Made by a program: the position numbers and the translations under genes | Notes under the pieces: generated by a model | Seen by the model: only the letters and a program-made list of their open reading frames with translations | Told to the model about the DNA's origin: nothing | The model's database searches: none | Part shown: positions 18,160 to 27,385 of the stretch, one piece after another | Layout: the number at the start of each line of letters is the position of its first letter | Numbering within the stretch: position 1 is the stretch's first letter | Origin: CAVSQX01 sp963730225 | Lineage (GTDB): Bacteria > Planctomycetota > Phycisphaerae > Tepidisphaerales > Tepidisphaeraceae | DNA: 64,000 bases | Reading direction: 5' to 3' | Assembly: GCA_963730225.1 (NCBI GenBank) | Contig: CAVSQX010000004.1 | Coordinates: forward strand, 992,001 to 1,056,000

Positions 18160-18184
18160 CTACCAACGGACAACTGGAATCCCC

Positions 18185-18228
18185 CCCCCGTCGGCGAGCG
18201 GGCTCGCCGGCTAAACGGGGGATTTTTT
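18185..18228 (+). terminator. intrinsic terminator-like hairpin ending in TTTTTT
   Basis: An outer stem CCCCCGT (18185-18191)/ACGGGGG (18215-18221) encloses the REP-like hairpin 18192-18209 and is followed by ATTTTTT. No plus-strand gene ends just upstream, so it may block read-through into the DeoR operon or be incidental to the REP-like element. Confidence 0.55.
18192..18216 (-). repeat. REP-like palindrome, variant stem
   Basis: On the minus strand GTTTAGC is followed by CGGCGAGC CC GCTCGCCG. The head is identical to the copies at 12971 and 63335, and the stem is one pair longer with paired base changes. Confidence 0.6.
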
Positions 18229-18247
18229 ATGATTGACTTCAATCATA
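18228..18247. promoter_or_regulatory. 20-bp operator-like palindrome before the DeoR gene
   Basis: TATGATTGA (18228-18236) and TCAATCATA (18239-18247) are perfect inverted repeats with a 2-base gap. They lie 19 bases upstream of the DeoR-family start. The position suits autoregulation; the binding protein is inferred from position only. Confidence 0.6.
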
Positions 18248-18266
18248 TAATCGCTACAGTTCCGCC

Positions 18267-19031
18267 ATGGCCCGGGTGGCACAGAGCGAGGTGGATGCGC
18301 GGCGGCGGGCGATGATGGAGTTGCTGCGGGTGCGGTCGTATCTGCCGATCGTGGATTTGTGCAGGAAATTCGGCATCTCGGAGGCGACGGCACGGCGGGA
18401 TCTGGTGGAGTTGTCGAGGCAGAAGTCGATCGTGCGGACGTTCGGGGGGGCGATGGCGGATTACGATCGGCGGTTCGCGCCGTTCGCGGATCGGTTGAAG
18501 ATCGCGGCGGCGGCGAAAGCGAAGATTGCGGCGGCGGCGGTGAAGTTGATTTCGCCGGGGATGACGGTTTTTCTGGATGCGGGGACCACGCTGTTGGCGG
18601 TGGCGGAGCGGCTGGCGCGGGGGCCGATGAGCTTGCGGATCGTGACCAACAGTTTGGCGGTGGCGGAGCGGTTGTCGCATGTGAAGGGAATGGAGATGAA
18701 TCTGCTGGGCGGGCGGCTGCTGGCGAATCAGGCGGTGCTGCTGGGGGAGCAGACGCTCAAGGCGGCGCGGATGTATCGGTTTGATTTGGCGCTGCTGGGA
18801 GCGGAAGGGTTTGATTCGCGCGGCGTCTGGAATTCGACGGAGGATGTGGTGGCGCTACAGCGGGCGGTGGTGCGACGGAGTGAGCGACATGCGATCTGCG
18901 CGGATGCGACCAAGGCGGGAGTCTCGACGGCAGTGTTTTTGTTGGGGTGGGAAGAAGTGGACATGTTGGTTACCGATGCGGTGATCGGGGAGGCAGTGGA
19001 TGTGGAGGGAACGCGGGTGGTGCCGGTTTGA
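18267..19031 (+). CDS. DeoR/GlpR-family transcriptional regulator
   Basis: 254 residues from ATG 18267. The N-terminal HTH has the family pattern (RRAMMELLRVRSYLPIVDL, ISEATARRDLVEL). The DeoR sensor domain follows with VFLDAGTTLLAVAERL, IVTNSLAVAERL, LLGGRLLANQAVLLG and ICADATKAG. These proteins repress sugar or polyol catabolism and respond to phosphorylated sugars. The next gene is a rhamnulose-phosphate aldolase/dehydrogenase, a plausible target together with its own promoter. Confidence 0.9.
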   Translation: MARVAQSEVDARRRAMMELLRVRSYLPIVDLCRKFGISEATARRDLVELSRQKSIVRTFGGAMADYDRRFAPFADRLKIAAAAKAKIAAAAVKLISPGMTVFLDAGTTLLAVAERLARGPMSLRIVTNSLAVAERLSHVKGMEMNLLGGRLLANQAVLLGEQTLKAARMYRFDLALLGAEGFDSRGVWNSTEDVVALQRAVVRRSERHAICADATKAGVSTAVFLLGWEEVDMLVTDAVIGEAVDVEGTRVVPV

Positions 19032-19118
19032 AAGGCAGAATTAATGCAACGCTCAACAGGCACACGTGCCCAACGCTCAACGTTGAAGTTAGGAAGCAGA
19101 AGAAAGGATGAAGCGGCG

Positions 19119-21313
19119 ATGGCAAATACGAATGGGTTCAAGTTTGTGAATTATGGGTGGAATGATGCGGCGGCGAGCAAGCTGGATGCGGTGGGAAGGC
19201 TGATTTATCGGTCGAATCTGCTGGGGTCGGATCAGCGGATCACCAACACGGGCGGGGGAAATACCAGCGCGAAAATAAGTGGAGAAGGATCCGCTGAGCG
19301 GGTGAAGCGGTCGAGGTGCTGTGGGTGAAGGGATCGGGCGGGGATTTGCGGACCAGCACACGGGAGAATTTTTCGTCGCTGTATCTGGGGAAGGTGCTGG
19401 GGTTGGAGAGCAAATATCACGCGGCGTCCAAGCGCGGGGCGAAGTCGGCGATCGAGGATGAGATGGTGGGGATGTACAACCATGCGACGTTCAATTTGAA
19501 TCCGCGGGCGTCGTCGATCGATACGCCATTGCACGGATTTTTGCCGGCCAAGAATGTCGATCACACGCATCCGAATGCGGCGATTTCGGTGGCGGCGTCG
19601 AAGAATTCGGAAAAATTAACCAGGGAGATTTACGGCGAGGAGATGGCGTATGTGGGGTGGCAGCGACCGGGGTTTGATTTGGGATTGGTGATGCGGGACG
19701 TCGCCAAAAAGAATCCCAAGGCGCGGGGGATCATCATGGGTCAGCATGGGCTGATCAACTGGGCGGATGATGACAAGGAATGTTACGAGCTGTCGCTGAC
19801 GCTGATCGAGAAGGCGGCACAGTTCATCGAGAAGCACGACAAGGGAGAGAAGACGTTCGGCGGGCAGAAGTATCAGTCGCTGCCGGAAGCTCAGCGGAAT
19901 GCGACGCTGGCGGCGATTTTGCCGTGGATGCGCGGGCAGGTGAGCCAGTTCAAAGCGGTTCATCGGGACGGTGCAGACGGACGAGGACGATTCTGCGGTT
20001 CGTGAACAGCGCCGATGCTCCGCGGCTGGCGGAACTGGGTACGAGCTGTCCGGATCATTTTTTGCGGACGAAGATCAAGCCGTTGTATGTCGATTGGAAT
20101 CCGCAGACGGAGGATTCGGCGGCGCTGAAGAAAAAGTTGGCGAGCGGGACTGGAGCAGTATCGGAAGGATTACGCGGCTTATTACCAAAGGTGCAAGCAT
20201 GCCGATTCGCCGGCGATGCGCGATCCGAATCCGACGGTGATTTTGATTCCGGGATTGGGAATGATCGCGTGGGGGAAAGATAAAAGTGAATCGCGGGTGA
20301 CGGCGGAGTTTTACAACTGCGCGGTCGAAGTGATGCGCGGGGCGGAGGCGATCGATCAGTACATCGCGCTGCCGCAGCAGGAGGCGTTCGACATCGAGTA
20401 TTGGCTGCTGGAGGAAGCGAAGTTGAAGCGGATGCCGGCGGAGAAGGAGCTGGCGCGGAAGGTGATCGCCGTCATCGGCGCGGGAAGCGGGATCGGGCGG
20501 GAGACGGCGCAGCGGTTGGTGAAAGATGGGGCGCACATTGTCTGCGTCGATCTGAACAAGGAATCGGCGGAGGCGACGGCCAAGGGAATCACCGACAAAG
20601 TCGGATTGGGAATCGGCGTTGCCGGCAGCGGGATTTCGGGTTGCGGGCAGGCGGTGGGGTTGGCGTGCGACATCACGAAACGCCAGAGCATCCGCGCGAT
20701 GCTGGACGAGGCGGCGCTGGCGTATGGCGGGTTCGACGGGATCGCCGTGACGGCGGGGATATTCGTGCCGCCGGATACCAGCGGGCATATCAAGGATGAG
20801 CAGTGGGCGCTGACGTTCAACATCAATGTCACCGGGGCGTACCTGGTGGCGGATGAGGCGGCCAAGATTCTCAAGGAGCAGAATCTGTCGGCCAGCATCG
20901 TGCTGACGACCAGCGCCAACGCGGTGGTTTCGAAGAAGGGATCATTGGCGTACGACACGAGCAAGGCGGCGGCGAATCATCTGGTGCGGGAGTTGGCGAT
21001 CGAGCTTTCGCCGCTGGTGCGGGTGAACGGCGTTGCGCCGGCGACGGTGGTGCAGGGGAGCGCGATGTTCCCGCGCGATCGGGTGATCGCCAGTTTGGCG
21101 AAATACAACATCGCTTACGATGCATCGGAATCGGATGATTCGCTGGCGAGGAAGCTGGCGAAGTTTTATGCGGATCGCACGCTGACCAAGGCGCCGATCA
21201 CGCCGGCGGATCAGGCGGAGGCGTATTTTATTTTGTTCAGCGATCGGCTGAGCAAGACGACGGGGCAAATCATCACCGTCGATGGTGGATTGCATGAGGC
21301 GTTTTTGAGATGA
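19119..21313 (+). pseudogene. bifunctional rhamnulose-1-phosphate aldolase / short-chain dehydrogenase, several frameshifts
   Basis: From ATG 19119 the pieces join to about 730 residues of the YuxG/RhaD-ADH family. The class II aldolase part has TNTGGGNTSAK, VKGSGGDL, HGFLPAKNVDHTHPNA and IMGQHGLINW. The C-terminal short-chain dehydrogenase has the GAGSGIG nucleotide loop and YDTSKAA. Reading needs corrections near 19280 and 19310, an extra A near 19945, about 8 bases missing near 19990 between GCGGT repeats, and an extra A near 20151. From 20216 to 21313 the frame is intact. The intact enzyme would cleave rhamnulose-1-phosphate and oxidise lactaldehyde. Whether this is true decay or assembly error cannot be settled here. 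Confidence 0.8.
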
Positions 21314-21321
21314 ACTGAAAC

Positions 21322-21362
21322 TGAAACGTGAGAAGAGAATCCTCTCACGTCTTCACGTTTCA
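21322..21362. repeat. nested inverted repeats after the aldolase gene
   Basis: ACGTGAGA (21326-21333) pairs with TCTCACGT (21343-21350). Alternatively TGAAACGTGA (21322-21331) pairs with TCACGTTTCA (21353-21362). The two stems are mutually exclusive. There is no T-run, so it is not a standard terminator. Confidence 0.6.
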
Positions 21363-21378
21363 CGATTGGATTTGCCCC

Positions 21379-21416
21379 CACCCCCGCCCTCCGCCGGAGC
21401 ACCAGGGGAGGGGGTG
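21379..21416. repeat. C-rich/G-rich imperfect hairpin repeat
   Basis: CACCCCC (21379-21385) and GGGGGTG (21410-21416) flank a CCGCCGGAGC centre. It resembles common interspersed GC-rich hairpins, but only one copy was seen in this window. Confidence 0.4.
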
Positions 21417-21511
21417 AAACTTTTGGTGGATTTAGTTGTTACGCCGGCGACGAATGGGGGGGGTATCGGGCGAGGGGGAATAGTTTGTTCGTTTTTGATA
21501 GGATGGGTGGC

Positions 21512-21754
21512 ATGACGATTCAGGAGCTTCATCTGCACCAACAGCAGCGGCCGTTTGAGCCGTTTCGGCTGTTGGTGGCGGACGGACGGGCTTACGAAGT
21601 TCGCCATCCGGAGCGACTGGCGTCGCTGCGAAGCGGGCGAATGGTTTCGGTGGCGACGGATGAGGGGTTTGTGATTCTGGATTTGTTGCTCGTCAGAGGT
21701 TTGGAGAAGCCGATCAGCCGACACAAAAATGGATCGAGGAAGCGCGCTTCCTGA
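21512..21754 (+). CDS. small conserved planctomycete-type protein, unknown function
   Basis: 80 residues from ATG 21512 (MTIQELHLHQQQRPFEPFRL). The pattern RPFEPFRLLVADGRAYEVRHPE followed by a short beta-rich half (GRMVSVATDEGFVILDLLLV) is that of a small protein I recall as frequent in planctomycete genomes, with no assigned role. No signal peptide. It lies 12 bases upstream of the yajQ gene. Confidence 0.65.
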   Translation: MTIQELHLHQQQRPFEPFRLLVADGRAYEVRHPERLASLRSGRMVSVATDEGFVILDLLLVRGLEKPISRHKNGSRKRAS

Positions 21755-21765
21755 TTTTCCAACCC

Positions 21766-22266
21766 ATGCCATCCGACGCTTCATTCGATATCGTGTCCGA
21801 AATCAATCTTCAGGAGATGGACAACGCCGTCAACCAGGCGATCAAGGAGGTGGGGACGCGGTACGATTTCAAGGGCACGTCGGCTTCGGTTTCTGAATTG
21901 AATCGCAAGGACAAGGAGCTGACGCTAACGGCCGACGCGGAGCCGCAACTGGATGCGGTGAAGAAGGTGCTGGTGGAGAAGATGATCAAGCGCGGCGTCG
22001 ATCCGAAATGCCTCGATTATCAAAAGCTTGAACAGGCGACGCACAAGACGGTGCGGCAGAAAGCGAAGCTGAAGAGCGGGATCGACAAGGAGACGGCGAA
22101 AAAGATTCAGCAGGCGATCAAGGATCTGAAATTGAAGGTGAATGCGAGCATTCAGGGGGAATCGCTGCGGGTCACCGGCAAAAAGCGGGACGATCTACAG
22201 GCAATCATGGCTCATTTGCGGGCCAATCCGGTTGGAATTCCTTTGCAGTTCACGAATTACCGCTGA
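21766..22266 (+). CDS. yajQ: YajQ family nucleotide-binding protein
   Basis: 166 residues, the full family length. The N-terminus SFDIVSEINLQEMDNAVNQA, the RYDFKGT motif and the C-terminus LRANPVGIPLQFTNYR are diagnostic. YajQ proteins have two RNP-like domains and bind nucleotides; some bind cyclic di-GMP and act with transcription factors. ATG 21766 gives the canonical start. Confidence 0.95.
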   Translation: MPSDASFDIVSEINLQEMDNAVNQAIKEVGTRYDFKGTSASVSELNRKDKELTLTADAEPQLDAVKKVLVEKMIKRGVDPKCLDYQKLEQATHKTVRQKAKLKSGIDKETAKKIQQAIKDLKLKVNASIQGESLRVTGKKRDDLQAIMAHLRANPVGIPLQFTNYR

Positions 22267-22297
22267 TGGCCTGACGCGGCGGAGTTATGGGACAATC

Positions 22298-22318
22298 GCC
22301 GGATACGGCCCGTTTTTT
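22298..22318 (+). terminator. weak intrinsic terminator after yajQ
   Basis: A short GCCG-gata-CGGC stem is followed by CCG and six T. The stem is only four pairs, so this is a low-confidence call. Confidence 0.3.
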
Positions 22319-22383
22319 CTTGCTTTGGGTGGGCGTTGATCTAGAGTTGGAAAGAGGCAGCGCCGAAGTTGCGGAGGTGGATT

Positions 22384-24865
22384 TTGCGTAGAATTGTGAT
22401 TGCCGCGGCGGCCGCGGCGGCGCTTTGGCCGCTGGCGGCACGGGGGATTTCCGTCGAGCAAATCGAGGCTTGGGAAATCGACACCGGGGATAATCCGAAC
22501 AATCCGACGCGGTACGCCCCCATCGACTTCGCTGGAAATAGCAGCGTTTTGGAAACAAGCGGCACGTACGCGGGGATTACGTTTCACGCTGAAGACGGGA
22601 CGGCGACGACGCTCAGCTCGCACGCCGGCGCGGTTGCGGGCATTTTTTACGGCGTGGGGACGATGGCCTATCCGTATGTCAGCAACGTGTACAACGCCCA
22701 AGCCGATCTGTTCAACCAGAACGTCGTCGACGCCCAAAGCAACGTGTCGGCCAACGGTCCGGCGCCAGGCAATTTCGACGGGGGTTCCAAGATCATCAAT
22801 AACAGTTATGTCGTCGATCAGGGTTCCAGCGGAGGAAATCTGGATCTGCTGCGCCGGCTGGATTTCATGATCCAAAAGGACAACGTCGTTTTCGTGACGG
22901 CCGCGGCGAACCGTTCGGACGATCCAGATGACACGACGAATTACTATCTCGATTGGGCGGCGTTCGATTCGCTGGCGGTGATGGGAACGTTGAACGGATT
23001 GACAGCCAGCGGATCGCCGGGCAAGCCGCACGCCGACGTATTTCTGCCGGGACAGACCAGCTTTGCGACTGCGGGGGTATCGGCTTACGCGGCGGGATTG
23101 TACGGCCAGGCCCAATCGGCGGGGCAGAGCGATGCGCTGAACGACGTTTCGATTCGCAGCCTGATCATGACCGGCGCCGATGCCGGCATATACTCGGCCA
23201 GCACGACCAATCATCTCAGCACGTCGGCGGGCGCGGGCCAGGCGAACTACGGCGTGAGCCTGGCGGTGCTTCAAGGAGGGGAGCGAAGTCTTTATTCCGT
23301 TGGCAGCGGTGGAACCATCAGCGGAACGCCCAGCACGGCGCTTGACGGATGGACATTCGGCACGGTGGCTGGCGCGGGGGAATCGGCGGTGCTGTTTCAG
23401 ACCAGCGGCGCGATTTCCAGCATCATCGCCGCGCTGAACTGGGACGTGACGCAATCGCAGCCGACGTCGGGTGAAATCAACACGACGACCGCCGGCGATA
23501 TTTTTCCCGATCTGACGCTGGAGGTTCGGCCGGTGAGCCTGGTATCGGGCCACTACGTTCTGGGGGCGAGTCTGGGGAATGCGAGCTTGCTCAGCGCGGT
23601 TGGCGCGGGAACCGACAACGTTGAATACCTGAATTTCAGCGGATCGTTGGCGGCGGGAAGTTATGCGTTTCTGATCAGCGGCGATCCGGCGTTGTCCACG
23701 ACGGCGGGTTTCTCGTACCGGCTGGTCACGGGCGGTTCGGCTTCATTGGCCTGGTACAACGGCGGTGGATCGGGCGATGGAATTCACTGGGACACGACCA
23801 GTCCAAATTGGTACAACGGGAGCGCGGTAACCGAGTATACCGACGGCAGCCCGGTTACGTTCGACGATACCAACGTGGGCCATTACACCATCACGCTCAA
23901 CGGCGCCGTTTCGCCCGGATCGGTAACAGTAAACAACAGCGGCGGGAACTACACCATCACGGGAACGGGCAGCATCAACGGTTCGGGCGGATTGATCAAA
24001 TCGGGCAGCGATAGTCTGACGCTGGGAACCGCCAACGGCTACACCGGCGGCACGAACATCGATCAGGGCATGATGACTTTGACATCCACCGGCTCGATCG
24101 CCGACTCGGCGATAACGGTGAATCCGTCGGGGACGCTGAGCCTTGCGGCGGGAACGAGCGGGATTCTGCTTCGGAATCTGCACGGCCTGACCATCAGCGG
24201 GGGAATCGCGGATGTCGCCGCCGCGGCGGCCAGCAGCAGCCGCAGCGTCGTGGTTACACCGAGCCTGAGCATTTCGGCGGGGGGAAAACTGGATCTGGCG
24301 AACAACGACATGATCGTTCAAGGGGTCGGGGCGACGGGTTTCTCGACGATCTTCAATGAGATCGCCGCCGCGTACAACGGCGGAAACTGGCAGGGCACCG
24401 GCGGGATCACCTCCTCATCGGCCGAGGCGTCGTCGGAAACGGCGACTTGGGGTTGAACAGAACAGAAACAACAGTTCGGGAAGCCCGTTTTTCACCAGCT
24501 TCGATGGAGTGGCGGTTACGACGGCCGACGTGCTGGTGAAATACACGTTTTACGGCGACGCCGATCTCAACGGCATCATCAACGGCAGTGATTTCACGCT
24601 GATCGACAATGGGTTCAACAGCAAGCTCACGGGTTGGCGCAACGGCGACTTCAATTACGACGGCGTGGTCAATGGGGACGATTACACGTTGATTGACAAC
24701 GCCTACAACAGGCAAGGAGCCGGCCTTGACGCCGGGCCTTCGGAGATGATCGCGGATGCCACGGAGCAGATTTCGCAGACTTCGGCGGTGCCCGAGCCGG
24801 GCGCGGCGGCGTTGGTTTGCATCAGCGGCGCGGCGTTACTGGCGCGGCGACGCCGGTTGGACTAA
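22384..24865 (+). CDS. PEP-CTERM subtilisin-like protein with beta-repeat and dockerin-like modules, one frameshift
   Basis: The start is probably TTG 22384, with GGAGG seven bases upstream; a signal peptide follows. Serine peptidase S8 triad motifs are visible: IDTG (Asp33), SHAGAVAG (His) and TSFATAG (Ser). Next come a beta-rich part with an autotransporter-associated repeat (GGLIKSGSDSLTLGTANGY) and, after a one-base frameshift near 24450, two EF-hand/dockerin-like loops (GDADLNGIINGSDFTLID and GDFNYDGVVNGDDYTLID). A PEP-CTERM anchor (VPEPGAAALV, one helix, ARRRR) ends it. It is probably exported and sorted by the exosortase. The last ~110 residues closely match those of the protein at 45016-47719. 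Confidence 0.8.
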
Positions 24866-25128
24866 AAAATGTGAACGCGGGGCGATGCCGACGCATCGGA
24901 AGAATCGGCCGACGATTCGCCCGACGCGGCATCGCTGAGCTCCAACTGCTCGGCCCCGACCAGACAACGCGTCTGGTAATCCTGCCCGAGCGGATGAAAT
25001 TCGACTTCGTATGAGATCGCAGGGGCAAACCAGGTGCTGCGCACGACCCCCGTCTCGCCTTTGTCCAGGGAAAGTTCAGGGATGCCCTGTGTCAGGCGCA
25101 CTGAATCATTGATCCTCGGTTGCCGCAT
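24862..25128 (-). CDS. DUF4926-like small protein
   Basis: 88 residues from ATG 25128. NDSVRLTQGIPELSLDKGETG followed by YEVEF and a C-terminal strand is the pattern of DUF4926 (small SH3-like proteins, often beside DUF6883 in putative toxin-antitoxin-like pairs). A Ser/Ala/Asp-rich tail follows. It is convergent with the PEP-CTERM gene, sharing four bases at the stops. No DUF6883 partner is seen. Confidence 0.7.
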   Translation of the reverse strand: MRQPRINDSVRLTQGIPELSLDKGETGVVRSTWFAPAISYEVEFHPLGQDYQTRCLVGAEQLELSDAASGESSADSSDASASPRVHIF

Positions 25129-25325
25129 GAAGTCCTCCGTAACCGTTAGGCTTAGTCCAACAATCCTGTCGGCCCATTACGTCAGCCCAGCAACCAATCT
25201 TTCCTCGACGGGCACTATCGCGCCTGTCCCACACTTATCCGAGAGTAGCGCATGGTGCTCAAACTTGCGATAAAAGTGTATCACTGTTTTGATCCGCGAC
25301 AACAGCGATATTCTTTTTCCTGCAA

Positions 25326-26450
25326 ATGATCGGCAAAGATTCGGACTTTTCGCGCCGCCTTCTGGCCTGGTATGGGCAGCATCGCCGCGATCTGCCTTGG
25401 CGTAGACGGCGGCCCGATCCGTACCATGTGCTGGTGAGCGAGACGATGCTACAGCAGACGCAGGTGACGACGGTAATTCCTTATTTCACAAGGTTTATCG
25501 CTCGATTCCCGACGCTGGCCGATCTGGCGCGGGCAGATCCGCAGGAGGTTCTGCGCCAGTGGCAGGGATTGGGTTATTATTCCCGCGCCCGCCATCTCCA
25601 GCGGGCCGCCGCCGACATCGCGGCAAATTTTGGCGGGAAAGTGCCCAGCACCGTTGAACGGTTGCTGGAGCTTCCCGGAATCGGCCGATACACCGCGGGC
25701 GCAATCGCATCGATTGCGTTCAATCGCCGCGCACCGATTCTCGACGGCAATGTGGCTCGAGTGCTGTGCCGGCTCGACGCCGTGCGCGAGGATCCACGCG
25801 GTGCGGCGGTTCGCGCGCGGCTCTGGAAGCGAGCGGAGGAAATTCTTCCGAGGTCGCGCTTATCGGATTTCAACTCCGCGATGATGGAATTAGGCGCGAT
25901 GATTTGCACGCCGCGCGGGCCACGGTGCGGCGCCTGTCCGGTCCGGAAGCATTGCCGGGCGTTCGCCGCGGATTTGCAGAATCAGATTCCGCCTCCGAAG
26001 CGGGCGGTGACGACGCCACTGCATCGCCGGTGGGTTTTCTGCATTCGGGGAAAAAATAAATTCCTGATCGAGCAGCGGCCAGCTACCGGGCGGTGGGCGG
26101 GGATGTGGCAATTCATCACGCTCAAGCCGACACAGCCGGCCAAAATGTCGGCTTCGCTCGGCGCGCACATTTCCATGCGCACGTCGCCGCCGCGACGAAT
26201 CGGTGAACTTCGCCATGCGTTGTCACATCGACGATATATTTTTGACGTGCTTGTTTGCGAAGTTCGCGGCGATTCGACTTCGTTGGACCGGAAATGGGTG
26301 GCATTCAAGGAGTTGTTGAATTTTCCGATGCCAACGCCCCATGTGCGCATCGCGGCGATGGTGAAGGCGATGGGTGAGGAAACAGCGCGGCCCCGGGATC
26401 CATCGCCCGGGGCCGTTCTGCAAAACAAGAATCGAGTCGCAAGAAAGTAA
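25326..26450 (+). CDS. mutY: A/G-specific adenine glycosylase MutY
   Basis: 374 residues from ATG 25326. The glycosylase core shows the catalytic Glu in VSETMLQQTQV, the helix-hairpin-helix LPGIGRYTAGA, the catalytic Asp in LDGNVARVLCR, and the [4Fe-4S] ligands C-x6-C-x2-C-x5-C (CTPRGPRCGACPVRKHC). The C-terminal part (about 235-345) is the NUDIX-like domain that recognises 8-oxoguanine. The enzyme removes adenine mispaired with 8-oxoG. It stands alone with no obvious operon. Confidence 0.95.
   Translation: MIGKDSDFSRRLLAWYGQHRRDLPWRRRRPDPYHVLVSETMLQQTQVTTVIPYFTRFIARFPTLADLARADPQEVLRQWQGLGYYSRARHLQRAAADIAANFGGKVPSTVERLLELPGIGRYTAGAIASIAFNRRAPILDGNVARVLCRLDAVREDPRGAAVRARLWKRAEEILPRSRLSDFNSAMMELGAMICTPRGPRCGACPVRKHCRAFAADLQNQIPPPKRAVTTPLHRRWVFCIRGKNKFLIEQRPATGRWAGMWQFITLKPTQPAKMSASLGAHISMRTSPPRRIGELRHALSHRRYIFDVLVCEVRGDSTSLDRKWVAFKELLNFPMPTPHVRIAAMVKAMGEETARPRDPSPGAVLQNKNRVARK
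26388..26415. terminator. strong hairpin in the convergent mutY/lipoprotein junction
   Basis: A perfect 10-bp stem CGGCCCCGGG (26388-26397)/CCCGGGGCCG (26406-26415) lies in the last codons of mutY. It could stop transcription of the convergent lipoprotein gene, but the T-run on either strand is poor. Confidence 0.35.
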
Positions 26451-26456
26451 GCAAAA

Positions 26457-26852
26457 TCAGTTGTGGCTGGTCTCCATGGTGTTCGTGTCGGTTTGCACCG
26501 TGGTTTCCATGTGATCCTTGGGCTCGAAGAAGATGCGATTCACATCGCCGCCGTGAAGATCGTTCTGGCTGACCACTTTGCCGTCGAGAGTAACGCGGTC
26601 GTTGGGCACATCGACGAGAAGGCTTTGCCCCTTAATCATTTGGCCCGCGTAAATCACGGTGTTTGCCTGGGTGTCAAAGACGGTGACGGTTCCGTCGTTC
26701 TGCGCCATGTACGACAGCGTTTTGTCACCTTCGACCGCCATCACGGCCGAGGCGGACAAACCTGCGGGCCGTTCGTTCATGCAACCCGCAAGACCGAGCG
26801 ACAGGGTCAAACCACCAACTATCGCTGCGACGCTTTGACTTAATCGTGTCAT
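26457..26852 (-). CDS. small lipoprotein, unknown function
   Basis: 131 residues from ATG 26852. A signal with lipobox LGLAGC (Cys24) is followed by a compact beta-rich domain (KTLSYMAQNDGTVTVFDTQ, VIYAGQMIKGQSLLVDVP) and a Thr/Met-rich tail. It is probably anchored to a membrane on the periplasmic side. No enzyme motif is present and the family is not recognised by name. Confidence 0.75.
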   Translation of the reverse strand: MTRLSQSVAAIVGGLTLSLGLAGCMNERPAGLSASAVMAVEGDKTLSYMAQNDGTVTVFDTQANTVIYAGQMIKGQSLLVDVPNDRVTLDGKVVSQNDLHGGDVNRIFFEPKDHMETTVQTDTNTMETSHN

Positions 26853-26930
26853 ATTGCCTCCATCGTTTGTGACAAATTCAAATCACAAGGATGGAGTGCA
26901 ACCCCGGTGCCAGACGGCGGGAGAATTTTT

Positions 26931-27347
26931 TCAAGCGGTCATAGGTTCGGAGGAACCGACTGCGTATTGGCCGTCGAGAATAGCCCCCGCTCCGACGGCC
27001 ATGCTGGGCGCAGTGACATCGCCACGGACCTCGGCTTCGGGGCCGACCAGCACGGGCCCACGGCTGGTGATGTTTCCTTTGAGTTTTCCGCGAACGATCA
27101 ATCCGCCGCAGAGCACGCGGTCGCTGACGACGTTTCCTTTTTTTTCGATGGTGACGACGCCGCAGGTTTCGATGGCGCGGCGGGCTTCGTATTGCTTGAA
27201 CGCCATGTCCTCCAGCTTCAGCGATTTGTTGCAGAACTTGCAGGTGACGCTCATGGCCTTGCGGCCGATCTCCTGCGGTTTGCCGCAATACAAACAGGCG
27301 ATCGTCTGACGATCATTGGGAGACGGAACGGCGTACGATTCAGCCAT
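26931..27347 (-). CDS. bactofilin-family protein with N-terminal zinc ribbon
   Basis: 138 residues. Residues 18-40 carry two Cys pairs (CLYCGK...CKFCNKS) typical of a zinc ribbon. The C-terminal ~90 residues show the short beta-helix repeats of bactofilins (VLCGGLIVRGKLKGNITSRG, VLVGPEAEVRGDVTA). Bactofilins polymerise into cytoskeletal filaments. It follows the next bactofilin on the same strand by 38 bases, so the two are probably cotranscribed and may co-assemble. Confidence 0.82.
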   Translation of the reverse strand: MAESYAVPSPNDRQTIACLYCGKPQEIGRKAMSVTCKFCNKSLKLEDMAFKQYEARRAIETCGVVTIEKKGNVVSDRVLCGGLIVRGKLKGNITSRGPVLVGPEAEVRGDVTAPSMAVGAGAILDGQYAVGSSEPMTA

Positions 27348-27385
27348 GCGTTATTTCACCGGTTGGTTCTGCGGAATCGGCGCGT

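Noticed and set aside
17744..18160. A complete toxin-antitoxin module
   Set aside because: Only about 17 codons of a toxin-like frame remain upstream of the XRE gene.
16339..18166. A prophage or integrative element
   Set aside because: Only one terminase-like HTH gene is present, without integrase, portal, capsid or attachment-site repeats.
24862..25325. A DUF4926/DUF6883 pair
   Set aside because: Only the DUF4926-like gene is present; the 197 bases upstream show no partner frame.
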